Shown: positions 49,382 to 59,873 of the stretch, piece after piece
Numbering within the stretch: the first letter of the stretch is position 1
Layout of the letters: the number at the start of each line of letters is the position of its first letter
NCBI RefSeq assembly: GCF_018446385.1
Contig: NC_055987.1
Location: 8,455,705-8,519,704 of the forward strand
Source: Zingiber officinale
Taxonomy: Eukaryota > Streptophyta > Magnoliopsida > Zingiberales > Zingiberaceae
Direction: 5' to 3'
DNA: 64,000 nt
Program-made: the position numbers and the translations under genes
Notes under the pieces: model-generated
Database searches by the model: none
Seen by the model: the letters and a program-made list of their open reading frames with translations, nothing else
Told to the model about the DNA's origin: nothing

Positions 49382-52128
49382 TAGCTAAATGTGACATTGA
49401 ACTCAATTACATTGAGTCCAAGTCTAACTTAGCTGACATATTTACCAAACCTCTCCTTGAAAGAGAATTTAGCAATTTACGTCGACAACGAGGAATGTGT
49501 TCTATAGAATAGGACTATTGTCTTCAAAAATAGTTTCTAAATGATTTGCAAATTCTAGGAAAACCCCTTCTATATTTTTCAAAATTCCTATTTTCTAAGC
49601 ATTTCAAAATCAATTTTAGCCTTAGTCTAGATCAAATCCATAGAAAACATATTCCTATAGATTTAGAACTTGGGCATCTCACAAACATAATAGGTCTACC
49701 TTGATTGTGTATTCCAAACTTAGAACAGCGTGAGATGCATATGCCCTTTGCCTGGACTTAAGATACTTATATTAGTGCATTAACATAAGTCTGGGCGTAA
49801 AATACCAAATAAAACAATGATCAGGTTAAGTAATCCACTTTTAGTCAAACACTAACTAGATACAATCACTTAACTTGACTAACCAAGTGTGATAGTTAGT
49901 TAGTAACTAATGGTTAGACACTTAAGGACAATTTCTAGTTGATCAGATTATTTTAAAATAATATCAGGTTTAGGGGAAGAATATTTAAAAATGACTTTCA
50001 AAATATTTTTTTATGTTTACACATCCTTTAACTCCTTTTTTCAAAATGCGTACTTTATAAATCATTCTTAATACATGTTTTGAAAAATTCTGATACTTAT
50101 CAAATCATATGTTTTGAAAAATTAAGTTGAAAACTGTTTCAATTTTTTGAAAACCGCTTTAACCCAACTTTGAAAGGTGTTTTTGAAAACACCTTGGACA
50201 TATTTTAAATAGTTTTATTCTTGAAACAACTTCATCCTTGAAATTTTTTGAAAAGTTTCATTCTTGTAAAACTTATTGTAAAATTTCCTTAAAAGTTTTC
50301 ATGTTTAAAGCATTTGAAAAATATGTTCTAAACCTTCTTGTCCAAAGTATTTTGAGAAGCTAGTGCACTTTGAAAATTATTTTGAAAGTTTCTTAACAAC
50401 TATTTAAAGTTAGCTGTATAAAAGTTAGATTTCAAAACCTAGTATAAACTTTCCTTGGAAAAACTTCTGACAATTTTTGGGTTGAAAAATAAGTGTTTTG
50501 CAGATTTTTTTTTTAATGATGATTTGAAAAAATTCTTTAAACTCCCACAATGAATCTAATTTTTTTTTCTTTGCCAAAAGTTACTTTACTTAGCATTATT
50601 TTGATATTTACTCATATTTTTTGATGAATGTCAAAGGGAGAGGGTTGAGGATTAAGTTAGCAAACAAAAGAAATGAAAATACTTAATCTGAAAATAGTTA
50701 ATCCTAAAAATGATGAAAAATCATTTTTGTGCTTACTTTGCATATTTTTTCCTAACTTAACCCAGATTGTTATTGCATAAAAAAGGGAGAGATTGTTGGT
50801 ACAGTTTGCACTAACAGTTTAACTAAAGTTTTGATGAATGACAAATAAGTTCAGTTAGGTATAATTGTGATCTAACCACTTTACAAAGTGTGCAGGAGTT
50901 AACCAAATAGGTCGACGGACCGACCGGATATCTGGTGAGAAGTCTAGAAAGGTCGACAGGCCGACTGGATATCTGGCGAGTAGTCTAGATAGGTCAACGG
51001 GCCGACTGGATATCTGGCGAGAAGTCCAGATAGGTTGACTGGCTGATCGGATATTTGGAAGGAAGTCCAGATAGATCGACGGGTTGATCGGATATCTGGC
51101 AAACTGGTAAGTAAAGGTAAGTCACTAGAAGAGAGTGACTAGGTGAGGACATGCCCCAGTTGAGGGGGATGTAGGCGCCAGTTCAGGTTAGGTCCATTTC
51201 GGATCACTAATCTAAGACCTTGACTTGTTCCTGGTCCTGGGAGGATAGGAACTAATTACTATTGCTCATTATTATTATACTAACACTTGTCTTGTAGGTC
51301 ATTACTTGGTTTATTGGACTAACATTGTTTTACAGGACAAAGGAGTAAATTTGTCTTCTGATGAACAGTGTCCGAAGGTGTCTTTAAGTAGTTAAAGGCG
51401 CCTTCGTACTGTTCATCGAAGGTGCCTTCCATGGCTATGGAAGGCGCCTTCCGCAAGATGAAATTTGGACGAAGTCGTGGATAGAGGTCGGACTGTTCGG
51501 GATCAACTTTCTCAAGTTGGAGGCGTCTTCCAAGGCTATGGAAGGCACCCTCAATGCCCTATATAAGGCAGTCTCTAGGAAGCTTCAAGAGACAACACAT
51601 ATACGAGCTACAACACATCCATTTGAAGTTCCGACTGCTTTGGGCTCCTGCTACGGCTCTGCTACGAAGCTACTGCATCTGAAGACTGCTCGAAGGACTT
51701 CTGATCACTATCTGTAGATGGACATCGACACACGAACAAGCTGCTTCGAGTCCGTCTTCTTTGTACTTCTACCAAGTGTCGGTAACAATTTTTGTATTTA
51801 AATTCTGTAAACAGGAAGTGCAATCTATTGCACTTTTCCGATCTTCTTTGTATACTCAATTCTCTACTAGAAGAGGTTTTTAGTGAATTATCCATTGATA
51901 GATCCACGAGACCTGAGTCTTGGAGTAGGAGTCACAGAAGGCTTCGAACCAAGTAAAACTGCTTGTGTTTCCTTGTGTTATTCCTTTTAGTTTTCCACTA
52001 CGTACTTGTTTCTTTCAAAATAATAAAACAAGATTTTCAAAAACCACGTGATTCACCCCCTCTCATGTACCTATCGATCCAACAAATATTATTGGCATAA
52101 AAGGTATAAAAAATGAAGATACGAGGTA

Positions 52129-52437
52129 ACAATTTTTGTATTTAAATTCTGCAAACAGGAAGTGCAATCTGTTGCACTTTTTCGATCTTCTTTGTATACT
52201 CAATTCTCTACTGGAAGAGGTTTTTAGTAAATTATCCATCGATAGGTCCACAAGACCTGGGTCTTGGAGTAGGAGTCATAGAAGGCTTCGAACCAAGTAA
52301 AACCGCTTGTTTTTCCTTGTGTTATTCCTTTTAGTTTTCCGCTGCGTACTTGTTTCTTTCAAAACAATAAAATAAGATTTTCAAAAACCACGTGATTCAC
52401 CCCCCCCCCCCCCCTCACGTGCGTATCGATCCAACAA
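52129..52437 (+). repeat. Tandem duplicate of the copia 3' LTR end
   Basis: Repeats about 51782-52084, the last 300 bp of the 3' LTR, plus about 45 bp of flanking array sequence. The joint lies at a shared ggtaaca string, indicating a local tandem duplication after insertion. It contains a C14 run at about 52400. Confidence 0.85.
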
Positions 52438-52465
52438 ATATTATTGGCATAAAATATATAAAAAA

Positions 52466-52537
52466 TGAAGATACGAGGTATCGATCCCCGTGCCTCTCGC
52501 ATGCTAAGTGAGCGCTCTAGCATCTAAGCTACTCCCC
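52466..52537 (-). pseudogene. tRNA-Ala(AGC) relic, second array
   Basis: 72 nt with the AGC loop kept. One acceptor base is missing and there are D-arm and 3' acceptor changes. Confidence 0.8.
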
Positions 52538-52641
52538 TTAATGTTAAAATCTATTTGAATAAAAATAGACTTAGACAAATAATTAAAGATAATAATTAAA
52601 GAAAGTAATAAAGATACTTTACAAAATCATACCAAGGTAAT

Positions 52642-52843
52642 CACTACAAGAAAAGTGCTTTTGCGATGAAATTTATTGTCACTAAAGTCGTATGGTTTCG
52701 TTGCTAGCATTAAATAACAGTGATAAATATTCATGCATTCCTCGCTGACATCGCCCCTATAAGCTTATCGCAAATCATACTTAGCGATGATATATAGTTA
52801 ATATTTCTTCTCTAATATTACCGACATACCATAAAACATCACT
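52642..52843. mobile_element. CACTA-terminus-like fragment
   Basis: Starts cactacaagaaaa, with internal gcgatgaaat, gtttcgttgct and agcgatgat strings. Same fragment as 43645. Confidence 0.65.
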
Positions 52844-52977
52844 TAAAATTTTAAAATTATTATTGGCATAAAAAGTAATAAACAAGGTGATGCGGGATAT
52901 TGGTTTTAATGACAAAATGAAAAAAATGTTGAGATAAAAAAATAAAAATATTATTGCCATAAAAGATCATAAACACA

Positions 52978-53050
52978 TAGAGGTACTGAGTATCGATTCT
53001 CGTGATTCTCATATGTTAAACGAGCACTCTACCATATGAGCTACAATCCC
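52978..53050 (-). pseudogene. tRNA-Ala relic, second array
   Basis: 73 nt, strongly decayed, with anticodon loop TTTAACA-like and acceptor GGGATTG. Confidence 0.75.
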
Positions 53051-53141
53051 TTGATGTTAAAATCCATTTGAATACAAATAGACTTAGAGAAATAATTAAA
53101 GAAAATAATAAAGATACTTTACAAAATCAAGTCAAGGTAAT

Positions 53142-53332
53142 CACTACAAGAAAAGTGACTTTGTGATGAAATTTGTCGTCATTAAAGTCATATGGTTTCG
53201 TCGCTAACATTAAATAATGACAATAAATATTCATGTATTCGTCACTAACATCGTTGCTATAAACTTACCTAAAATCATATTTAGCGACGATATATAGTTA
53301 ATATTTCATCGCTAATATTACTGACGTACCAT
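53142..53332. mobile_element. CACTA-terminus-like fragment
   Basis: As above, but its far end is joined directly to a tRNA relic at 53333, a shortened unit. Confidence 0.63.
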
Positions 53333-53395
53333 GTTTATCGATCCCCGTGACTCTCGCATGCTAAGCAAACACTCTACCATCGAAGCTATATCCCC
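53333..53395 (-). pseudogene. Partial tRNA-Ala(AGC) relic, second array
   Basis: About 63 nt. The 3' acceptor strand is missing where it joins the CACTA-like fragment. The AGC loop is present. Confidence 0.75.
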
Positions 53396-53692
53396 TTAAT
53401 GTTAAAATCAATTTGTATTAAAGGAATATTTCATTTATTAATTCATGCAATAATATCCTTGATTTCTCTCTTTGTATCTATGTAAATAAATTATACTAGA
53501 ATAAATTAGTTATGATTTTCCATAGATAGAATCAATTGTAATAGTAAGATTATTACTTTGTAATAGCTCTATATATGCCTTGTAAACTCTCGATCAATGA
53601 TATATGAAAATTTTCTCAAAACTTTTCTCCCTATATCTTTAATTTTTTATGGTATCAGAGCAACAAGTTTCTAAGAAATTATTTCCGCTGCA

Positions 53693-56600
53693 ATGGGAGA
53701 TGAAAGCAAGAAATTGGAGAATGAAACATACCAATCGGATGCACTCACTTTACAGCAATCCGATCATCCTAGTTTGGTTCTTGTCTCCAAATTACTCGAT
53801 GAGAATAACTACATAAAATGGAGTTGTGCAATGCGAATAGCATTGAGTGCCAAAATCAAAATCGAATTCATTAATGGGGCAATCAAAGCACCGGCTGCAA
53901 AAGACAACGAGTTTTTAGCATGGGAACATTGCAATCATATGGTATTGTCATTAATCGTCAACGTCGTTCAGTCCGATATCGTTGAGAGTATTATTTATGT
54001 GGAATCTGCATTTGATGCTTGAAATGATCTACATGACGGATTTTCGCAAGGGAACGATGGCCACATTTTTGAAATTCATCGTGAAATCGTGGAGCACCGA
54101 CAAGGACATCAATCTGTGTCAATTTATTACACCAAATTGAAGGCTCTATGGGGCAAGTTGGCTTCTTATCATGATCTAATTACTTGTACTTGTGGAGGTG
54201 TCAAGGGCCTTGTTGAAAGAGAAGAGAAGGAGAGAGTCATGCAATTTCTCATGGGATTAAATGATTCATTTTCCATCATCCGTGGTTCAATACTCTTGAT
54301 GAATCCTCTACCTGACACCCGTAAGGTCCATGCTCTTGTACAGCAACATGAGAGAAAAAATGAGGTCGCCGCCAATCGAGATGCTACTGGATATACTGCA
54401 AATTTTGCTCAACAAAAGGTGCGATAGGGATAGTCACAGGAGTTGAACCCCATCGATCGACCATTAGCAATAGACAACTTCAATGCTCTCACTGTGATAA
54501 GGATAGTCACACTATTGATCGATGTTTCTACATTCATGGGTTCCCACCAGGACATCACTACCATGGCAAAGATGTCAAGCCGAAGGAAAAGAAAGATGTC
54601 AACACCCCATTCATCTCCAACGTGGAAACAAACAATTCACTGCCAAGGAGTATGATCAAATCATGGCACTACTTCGCAAAGAAAATGGTAACAACTAACC
54701 CCTTGTCAACACCTCAGGTAACGACTTTAACTTGTCCAATAACATATGGATACTAGACAGTGGTGCCACTTACCATGTGTCAAAGAATCGACCAATTGCA
54801 AATGAAATGGTTGCTAAATATCCTAACGTGCAATTACCAAATGGAGGACATGCATGAATCAAATCTATTGGATCCATGGAATTATGCAATAATTTAACTA
54901 TTGATAATGGGCTTTATCTGCTAAATTTCAAAGTTAATTTGCTTTCCATCAGCAAACTCACACAAGCCTTAGATTGTAGTGTGACATTTTATCATGATTT
55001 TTGCGTGTTGCAGGATTCAACTATAAAGAAGACGATTAGACTGGGCAGGTAGAGTAATGACCTTTATTATCTTACCCCCGGTCGGAGCCCACGCCTGTCA
55101 AACACAGTCCACCACACAACTGATCTTTGGCATAAACGACTCGGGCACCCTTCCACTACTCCACTACGATTTTTGTCTCAAACCATTCCAAAAATTTCTT
55201 TTGATTCTAATAATATTTGTGATGTTTGCTATCTAGCAAAAGAATAACGTTTACCATTTTCTTCTAGTAGTATTTCTACTCGTAAGTCTTTTGATTTAAT
55301 ACATTGTGACATCGGGAACCACATAAGATTTATTCTCATTCTAGTGCACGTTATTTTTTAACTATTGTGGATGATTTTTCTCGTTACACCTAGGTTTAGC
55401 TTATGCGTCATAAATCTGAAACCCAATCCCTCATTAAAAAAAATTTTGCTTGGGTCAAAACACAACATAATTGTTCAATTAAAGGCATAAGGTCCGACAA
55501 TGGACAAGAATTTCTCTCCTTGGAAACCTTTTTCAATGAATATGGTACTAATTTTTACCGATCTTGTACTTACACACCACAACAAACGGGGTAGTTGAAC
55601 ATAAGCACCGTTATATTTTAAATGTTGCTCGTACTTTACTCTTTCAAGCAAACCTTTCCTTAAAATTCTGGGGAGAACATGTAGCGGCTTGTTATCTCAT
55701 TAATCGCTTGCCTACGTCACTTTTATCCAACAAAACACCATATGAGCGACTACACAAAAAGATTCCCTTTTACTCTCATTTGCGTACCTATGGATGCCTA
55801 TGTTTTGACACAAATCTCCAACCAACTCAAAATTTGATACTCTATCACAAAGATGTGTTTTTCTTGGGTATCCATCGGGGAAAAAGGGTTATCTTGTCTA
55901 TGATTCGGGAGAAAGGAAATTAATCACCTCACGAGATGTCAATTTCCATGAAAATATCTTTCCATACTCCACCATACCTAATGATGACCAAAACCACACA
56001 TTAATCTTGCCAAAACCAATAGATATATACCAAGAAACTGCCTTAACTAACTCACCCATACAAAATAACCATACCCCTCCTAATAACATTTTTTTTCCGA
56101 ACCTAACCCAGCCCCAACACTCCATCTCGAACCACAACATCAACCAGATCTAGTAGCAGAAACTCATAAAGTAATTGAATCCCAAACAAGCTGAGAATCA
56201 ACACTTCGACAATCTACCCGTCAAAGACGTGCACCATCCCACCTCCAAGATTATCAAATAAATCATACTCTCCCTTCTACAAAATCGTCTCTTCTAGTTG
56301 GATCAGGCACCAAACACCCTATATCAAGGTATATGTCATATTCCAATATTTCTCATGCTCATCGTGTTGTTACTCATAGTGTTTCACGCATTTGGAACCA
56401 GAAACATATGAGCAGGCTTGTAAGGATCTAAAATGGATTGAAGCAATGAAGGCCAAAATCTTTGCACTAGAGGCAAACAAGACCTGGTCTCTCGTCCCTC
56501 TTCCATCAAGGCACCGTCCAATTGGGTGTAAATAGGTGTTCAAGATCAAATATAACTCAATGGCACCATCGAGCGATATAGAATTCACTCAACGAGAAGG

Positions 56601-57800
56601 TATTGACTACACTGAAACCTTTGCTCCTGTTGCAAAACTCACCACATTTCGTTGTCTCCACGCTCTTGCCTCTATTCGTGGATGGAAACTCTACCAGATG
56701 GATGTCCAAAATGCTTTTTTACATGGAGATCTCACCGAGGAAGTCTACATGCATCCTCCACTGAGTTTTCATTGACACGGGAGTCGCTCGTATGCCGACT
56801 TCATAAATCCTTATATGGCTTAAAACAAGCCAGACGATCATGGTTTCATAAGTTTTTATCTTTCATCACAAACTTTGGCTTCCAACAATCGCAAGTTGGT
56901 CATTCACTTTTCACCAGGATTCATGGATACTCATTTACGACCATTCTATTATATGTTGATGATATGGTTATAATAGGGAACAATCAAGAGGCTATCAACA
57001 ATGTGAAATCCTTTCTTGCATCCTGTTTCAAGCTTAAAAATCTTGGTTTGCTAAAGTATTTTCTTGGGGTTGAAATAGCTTATTCTAAGATAGGAATTTT
57101 GATCAATCAACACAAGTACACTATTGATATTCTTCATAAGGTAGGGTTACTTGGTGCAAACCAGCAAAGTTTCCCGTGGAACAATCATTGAAGCTCACCC
57201 CTACCGAGGGTGGTTTGCTTAGAAATCCGATGCATTATCGACGACTTTTGGGGAAGGTAATTTATTTAATAATCACAAGGCCAGAAAGTTCTTTTTCGGT
57301 TACACATTTAGCCAATTTGTGCAATAGCCTAGACGACCTCATCTTGATGCAGTTCATCGTTTACTCCAATACTTGAAGGGTTCACCTAGACAAGTAATAT
57401 TTTTTCCTTCTAAAAATGACTTGAATTTAGTTGTTTTTTGTGATGCAGATTGGGCCAAAGACGTTACTACACATCGATCAATGACTGGTTATTGTGTTTT
57501 TCATGGAAAAGTCCTTATTTCTTGGAAAAGTAAAAAAAAATCAATCATATCTAGATCTTCAGTCGAAGCAGAGTATAGATCAATGGCATCAGTTGCTTCT
57601 GAGATAACTTGGCTAAAATATTTATTACGAGATTTGCATATTATGCATCCCCAGCCAGTAACCCTATACTGCGACAATTAGGCAGGCATGCACATTACTG
57701 CTAATCCAATTTTTCAGGAAAGAAAAAAGCATATTGAGATTGAGTGTCATTTAATCCATGACCATATTGACAAATGAGAGATCAAGACGACTTACATATC
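53693..57800 (+). pseudogene. Copia gag-pol fossil coding region
   Basis: Gag (LLDENNYIKWSCAMRIALS) lies at about 53690-54430, a knuckle-like CDKDSHTIDRC near 54490, protease ILDSGATYHV near 54750, GAG-pre-integrase and integrase about 55120-55900, reverse transcriptase ([23 protein letters not shown]) about 56450-57150, and RNase H (FCDADWAKDVTTHRSMTGY; SRSSVEAEY; YCDN) about 57250-57760. The domain order is complete for copia, with multiple breaks. Its Gag differs from those of the other copia families here, so it is a separate lineage. Confidence 0.88.
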
Positions 57801-57904
57801 AAGTGAACGCCGTCTAGTTGCAGATAGGCGTTGGGGTAAGTTACATTTCACACGCTTGTTCACAAGTTGGGTGTTCTTCACATTCACGTGGCAAAAGGTG
57901 ATTC

Positions 57905-58070
57905 ACTCATCCGCAGCGCCCCAGCCAACCTATCCCTAAGCCAACAAGGAGGAGGTAAATCACGGATGACTACTATCGATTAGTGCATGTGACAAGACAT
58001 GGGGGGAGACATGCTTGGACACGCTGAGTTTTTACGCCAAGACCTCATGTGGCAACACCGCCCCGAGGGG
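57905..58070 (-). mobile_element. SINE-like element, shortened copy
   Basis: The reverse complement begins cccctcggggcggtgttgcc and includes gtgatttacctcctcc, matching the head and body of the SINE-like element at 49169, with an internal loss covering the box B part. It sits between RNase H and the 3' LTR of the copia element. Confidence 0.65.
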
Positions 58071-58421
58071 ACAAAGCATTCTTGACATTCACAATCCAAC
58101 TTGAGGGAGAGTATTAAAGGAATATTTCATTGATTAATTCATGCATTAATATCCTTGATTTTATCTTTGTATCTATGTAAATAAATTATGCTAGAATTAA
58201 TTAGTTATGATTTTCCATAGTCAGAATCAATAGTAATCGTAAGATTATTGCTTTGTAATAGGTCTATATGTACCTTGTAAACACTCGATCAATGATATAT
58301 GAAAATTTTCTCAATAACTTTTCTCGCTGTATCTTTGATTTTTCAATTTGAATGCAAATAGACTTAGAGAAATAATTAAAGAAAATAATAAAGACACTCT
58401 ACAAAATCAGGCCCAGGTAAT

Positions 58422-58626
58422 CACTACAAAAAGTCCTTTTGCGATGAAATTTGTCATCACTAAAGTCGTATGGTTTCGTCGCTAATTAACATTAAATAAC
58501 AACGATAAATATTCGTGTATTCATGGTTGGCATCATCGCTATAAGCTTGTCTCAAATCATACTTATCGACGATATATAGTTAATATTTCGTCGCTAATAT
58601 TACCGACGTACCATAAAACATCACTA
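58422..58626. mobile_element. CACTA-terminus-like fragment
   Basis: Starts cactacaaaaag, with internal tcgtcgct and gacgatat strings. Same fragment type as 43645. Confidence 0.62.
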
Positions 58627-58758
58627 AAAAATAAAAATATTATTGGCATAAAAAGTAATAAACAAATGGAGATGCGGGGTATCCGTTATAACGACAAACC
58701 GAATAAAATGTTGAGATTAAAAATGAAAATACTATTGGCATGAAAGATTAAAAACAAA

Positions 58759-58831
58759 TAGAGGTACAGGGTACCAATCCTCGCGCCTCTCGCATGCTAA
58801 GCGAGCGCTCTACCATATGAGCTACAATCCC
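58759..58831 (-). pseudogene. tRNA-Ala(AGC)-like, best copy of second array
   Basis: 73 nt. D stem and anticodon stem are perfect and AGC is present. The acceptor has paired-looking changes (GGGATTG) but its 3' strand does not fully match, and the T loop is changed. Borderline. Confidence 0.62.
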
Positions 58832-58922
58832 TAGATGTTAAAATCCATTTGAATACAAATAGACTTAGAGAAATAATTAAAGAATATAATAAAGATACTT
58901 TACAAAATCAAGTCAAGGTAAT

Positions 58923-59116
58923 CATTACAAGAAAGTGATTTTGCGATGAAATTTGTCGTCACTAAAGTCGTATGGTCTCGTTGCTAACATTAAATAACTG
59001 CGATAAATATTTATGTATTCGTCGCTCGCTATAAGCTTGTCGCAAATCATATTTAGCTACGATATATAGTTAATATTTCATCACTAATATTACCGACGTA
59101 CCATAAAACATCACTA
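58923..59116. mobile_element. CACTA-terminus-like fragment
   Basis: Starts cattacaagaaag (one base off CACTA) with the same internal motifs. Confidence 0.58.
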
Positions 59117-59263
59117 AAAAATAAAAATATTATTAGCATAAAAGGTAATAAACGAATGAAGATGCGGGGTATCAATTTTAACAACAAATCGATTAAAATG
59201 TTGATATAAAAAATAAAAATATTATTGGCATAATAGATTATAAACAAATCAAATAGAAATACG

Positions 59264-59336
59264 AGGTGTCAATCCCTGTGTCTCTCACATGCTAAGCAAG
59301 CGCTATACCATCTGAAGTACATCCCCTTGAGATTAA
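59264..59336 (-). pseudogene. tRNA-Ala(AGC) relic, second array
   Basis: 73 nt with D arm and 3' acceptor strand eroded. The AGC loop is kept. Confidence 0.78.
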
Positions 59337-59430
59337 AATTCATTTGAATACTAATGGACTTAGAGAAATAATTAAAGATAATAATTAAAGAAAATAATAA
59401 AGGTACTTTACAAAATCAAGTCAAGATAAT

Positions 59431-59634
59431 CACTACAAGAAAAGTGCTTTTGCAATGAAATTTGTCGTCACGAAAGTTGTATGGTTTCATCGCTAACATT
59501 AAATAACGACGATAAATATTCGTATATTCATCGCTGAGATCGTCGCTATAAGCTTGTCGCAAATCATATTTAGCAACGATATATAGTTAATATTTTGTCG
59601 CTAATATTACAAACGTACCATAAAACATTACTAA
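59431..59634. mobile_element. CACTA-terminus-like fragment
   Basis: Starts cactacaagaaaa, with the same internal motifs. Confidence 0.63.
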
Positions 59635-59770
59635 AAATTAAAAAAATATTATTGTCATAAAAGTAATAAATGAATTAATGGAGATGTGGGGTATCGGTTT
59701 TAAAGATAAACATATTAAAATGTTGAGATAAAAAATGAAAATATTATTGGCATAAAAGAATATAAACAAA

Positions 59771-59836
59771 TGGAGATGAGGGGTATCGACCTCCATGTCT
59801 CTCGCATGCTAAGCGAGCGCTCTACCATTTGAGCTT
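59771..59836 (-). pseudogene. Partial tRNA-Ala(AGC) relic at array edge
   Basis: The 5' acceptor strand is lost where the sequence departs from the array. The anticodon arm is perfect. Confidence 0.75.
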
Positions 59837-59873
59837 AGAGCCGTCGACGGGCCAACCTGTAGCGGGGTGGGTC

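Larger units (their letters stand above)
45542..49512 (+). pseudogene. Copia gag-pol fossil of the long-LTR element
   Basis: A Gag N-terminal region (LFNGDDFPYWKKRMKVYL) lies at about 45542-45900, a zinc knuckle CFGCNKKEHYKNDC near 46390, an integrase core trace (LDLFDSHG; VIIDDYSKF) about 48210-48400, RNase H traces (RKSTSGGCQLLG; STTKAEYIAIEE) about 48890-49040 and a C-terminal NYIESKSNLADIFTKPL near 49400-49460. Many breaks and missing parts; long dead. The Gag resembles that at 61224. Confidence 0.85.
44052..52084 (+). mobile_element. Long-LTR Ty1/copia element (SIRE-like), old and broken
   Basis: 8.0 kb. The 5' LTR is 44052-45327 and the 3' LTR is 50794-52084 (about 1.28 kb each); the 3' LTR starts TGTTGGTACAG and both end GATCCAACA. 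The target duplication is aatat (44047-44051, 52085-52089). A primer-like tgatatcaaagc follows the 5' LTR and a polypurine tract aaaagggaga precedes the 3' LTR. The LTRs contain a minisatellite (44160-44350; 50905-51105) and palindromic ggaaggcgccttcc strings. The coding part is heavily eroded. It inserted in the second array. Confidence 0.9.
52090..53415. repeat. Second array, segment 2
   Basis: tRNA-Ala relics at 52466, 52978 and 53333 (spacing 512 bp and a shortened unit) with CACTA-terminus-like parts at 52642-52843 and 53142-53332. It begins with a short piece and a duplicated LTR end, and is interrupted at 53416 by a copia element. Confidence 0.83.
53416..58345 (+). mobile_element. Ty1/copia LTR retrotransposon, 4.9 kb, old and broken
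   Basis: LTRs of 234 bp (53416-53649 and 58112-58345) start TATTAAAGG; the 3' one ends TTTTTCA. They differ by about 9 percent by eye, so the insertion is probably a few million years old. The target duplication is atttg (53411-53415, 58346-58350). The primer-binding site is tggtatcagagc (53650-53661) and the polypurine tract ttgagggagag precedes 58112. It inserted at a unit position reading ccatttgaatac in sister units. A SINE-like copy is nested near its 3' end. Confidence 0.94.
58346..59837. repeat. Second array, segment 3
   Basis: Three units with tRNA-Ala relics at 58759, 59264 and 59771 (spacing 505 and 507 bp) and CACTA-terminus-like parts at 58422, 58923 and 59431. Each unit also has a partial tRNA 3' half, for example 58667-58685 and 59679-59697. 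Confidence 0.85.
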
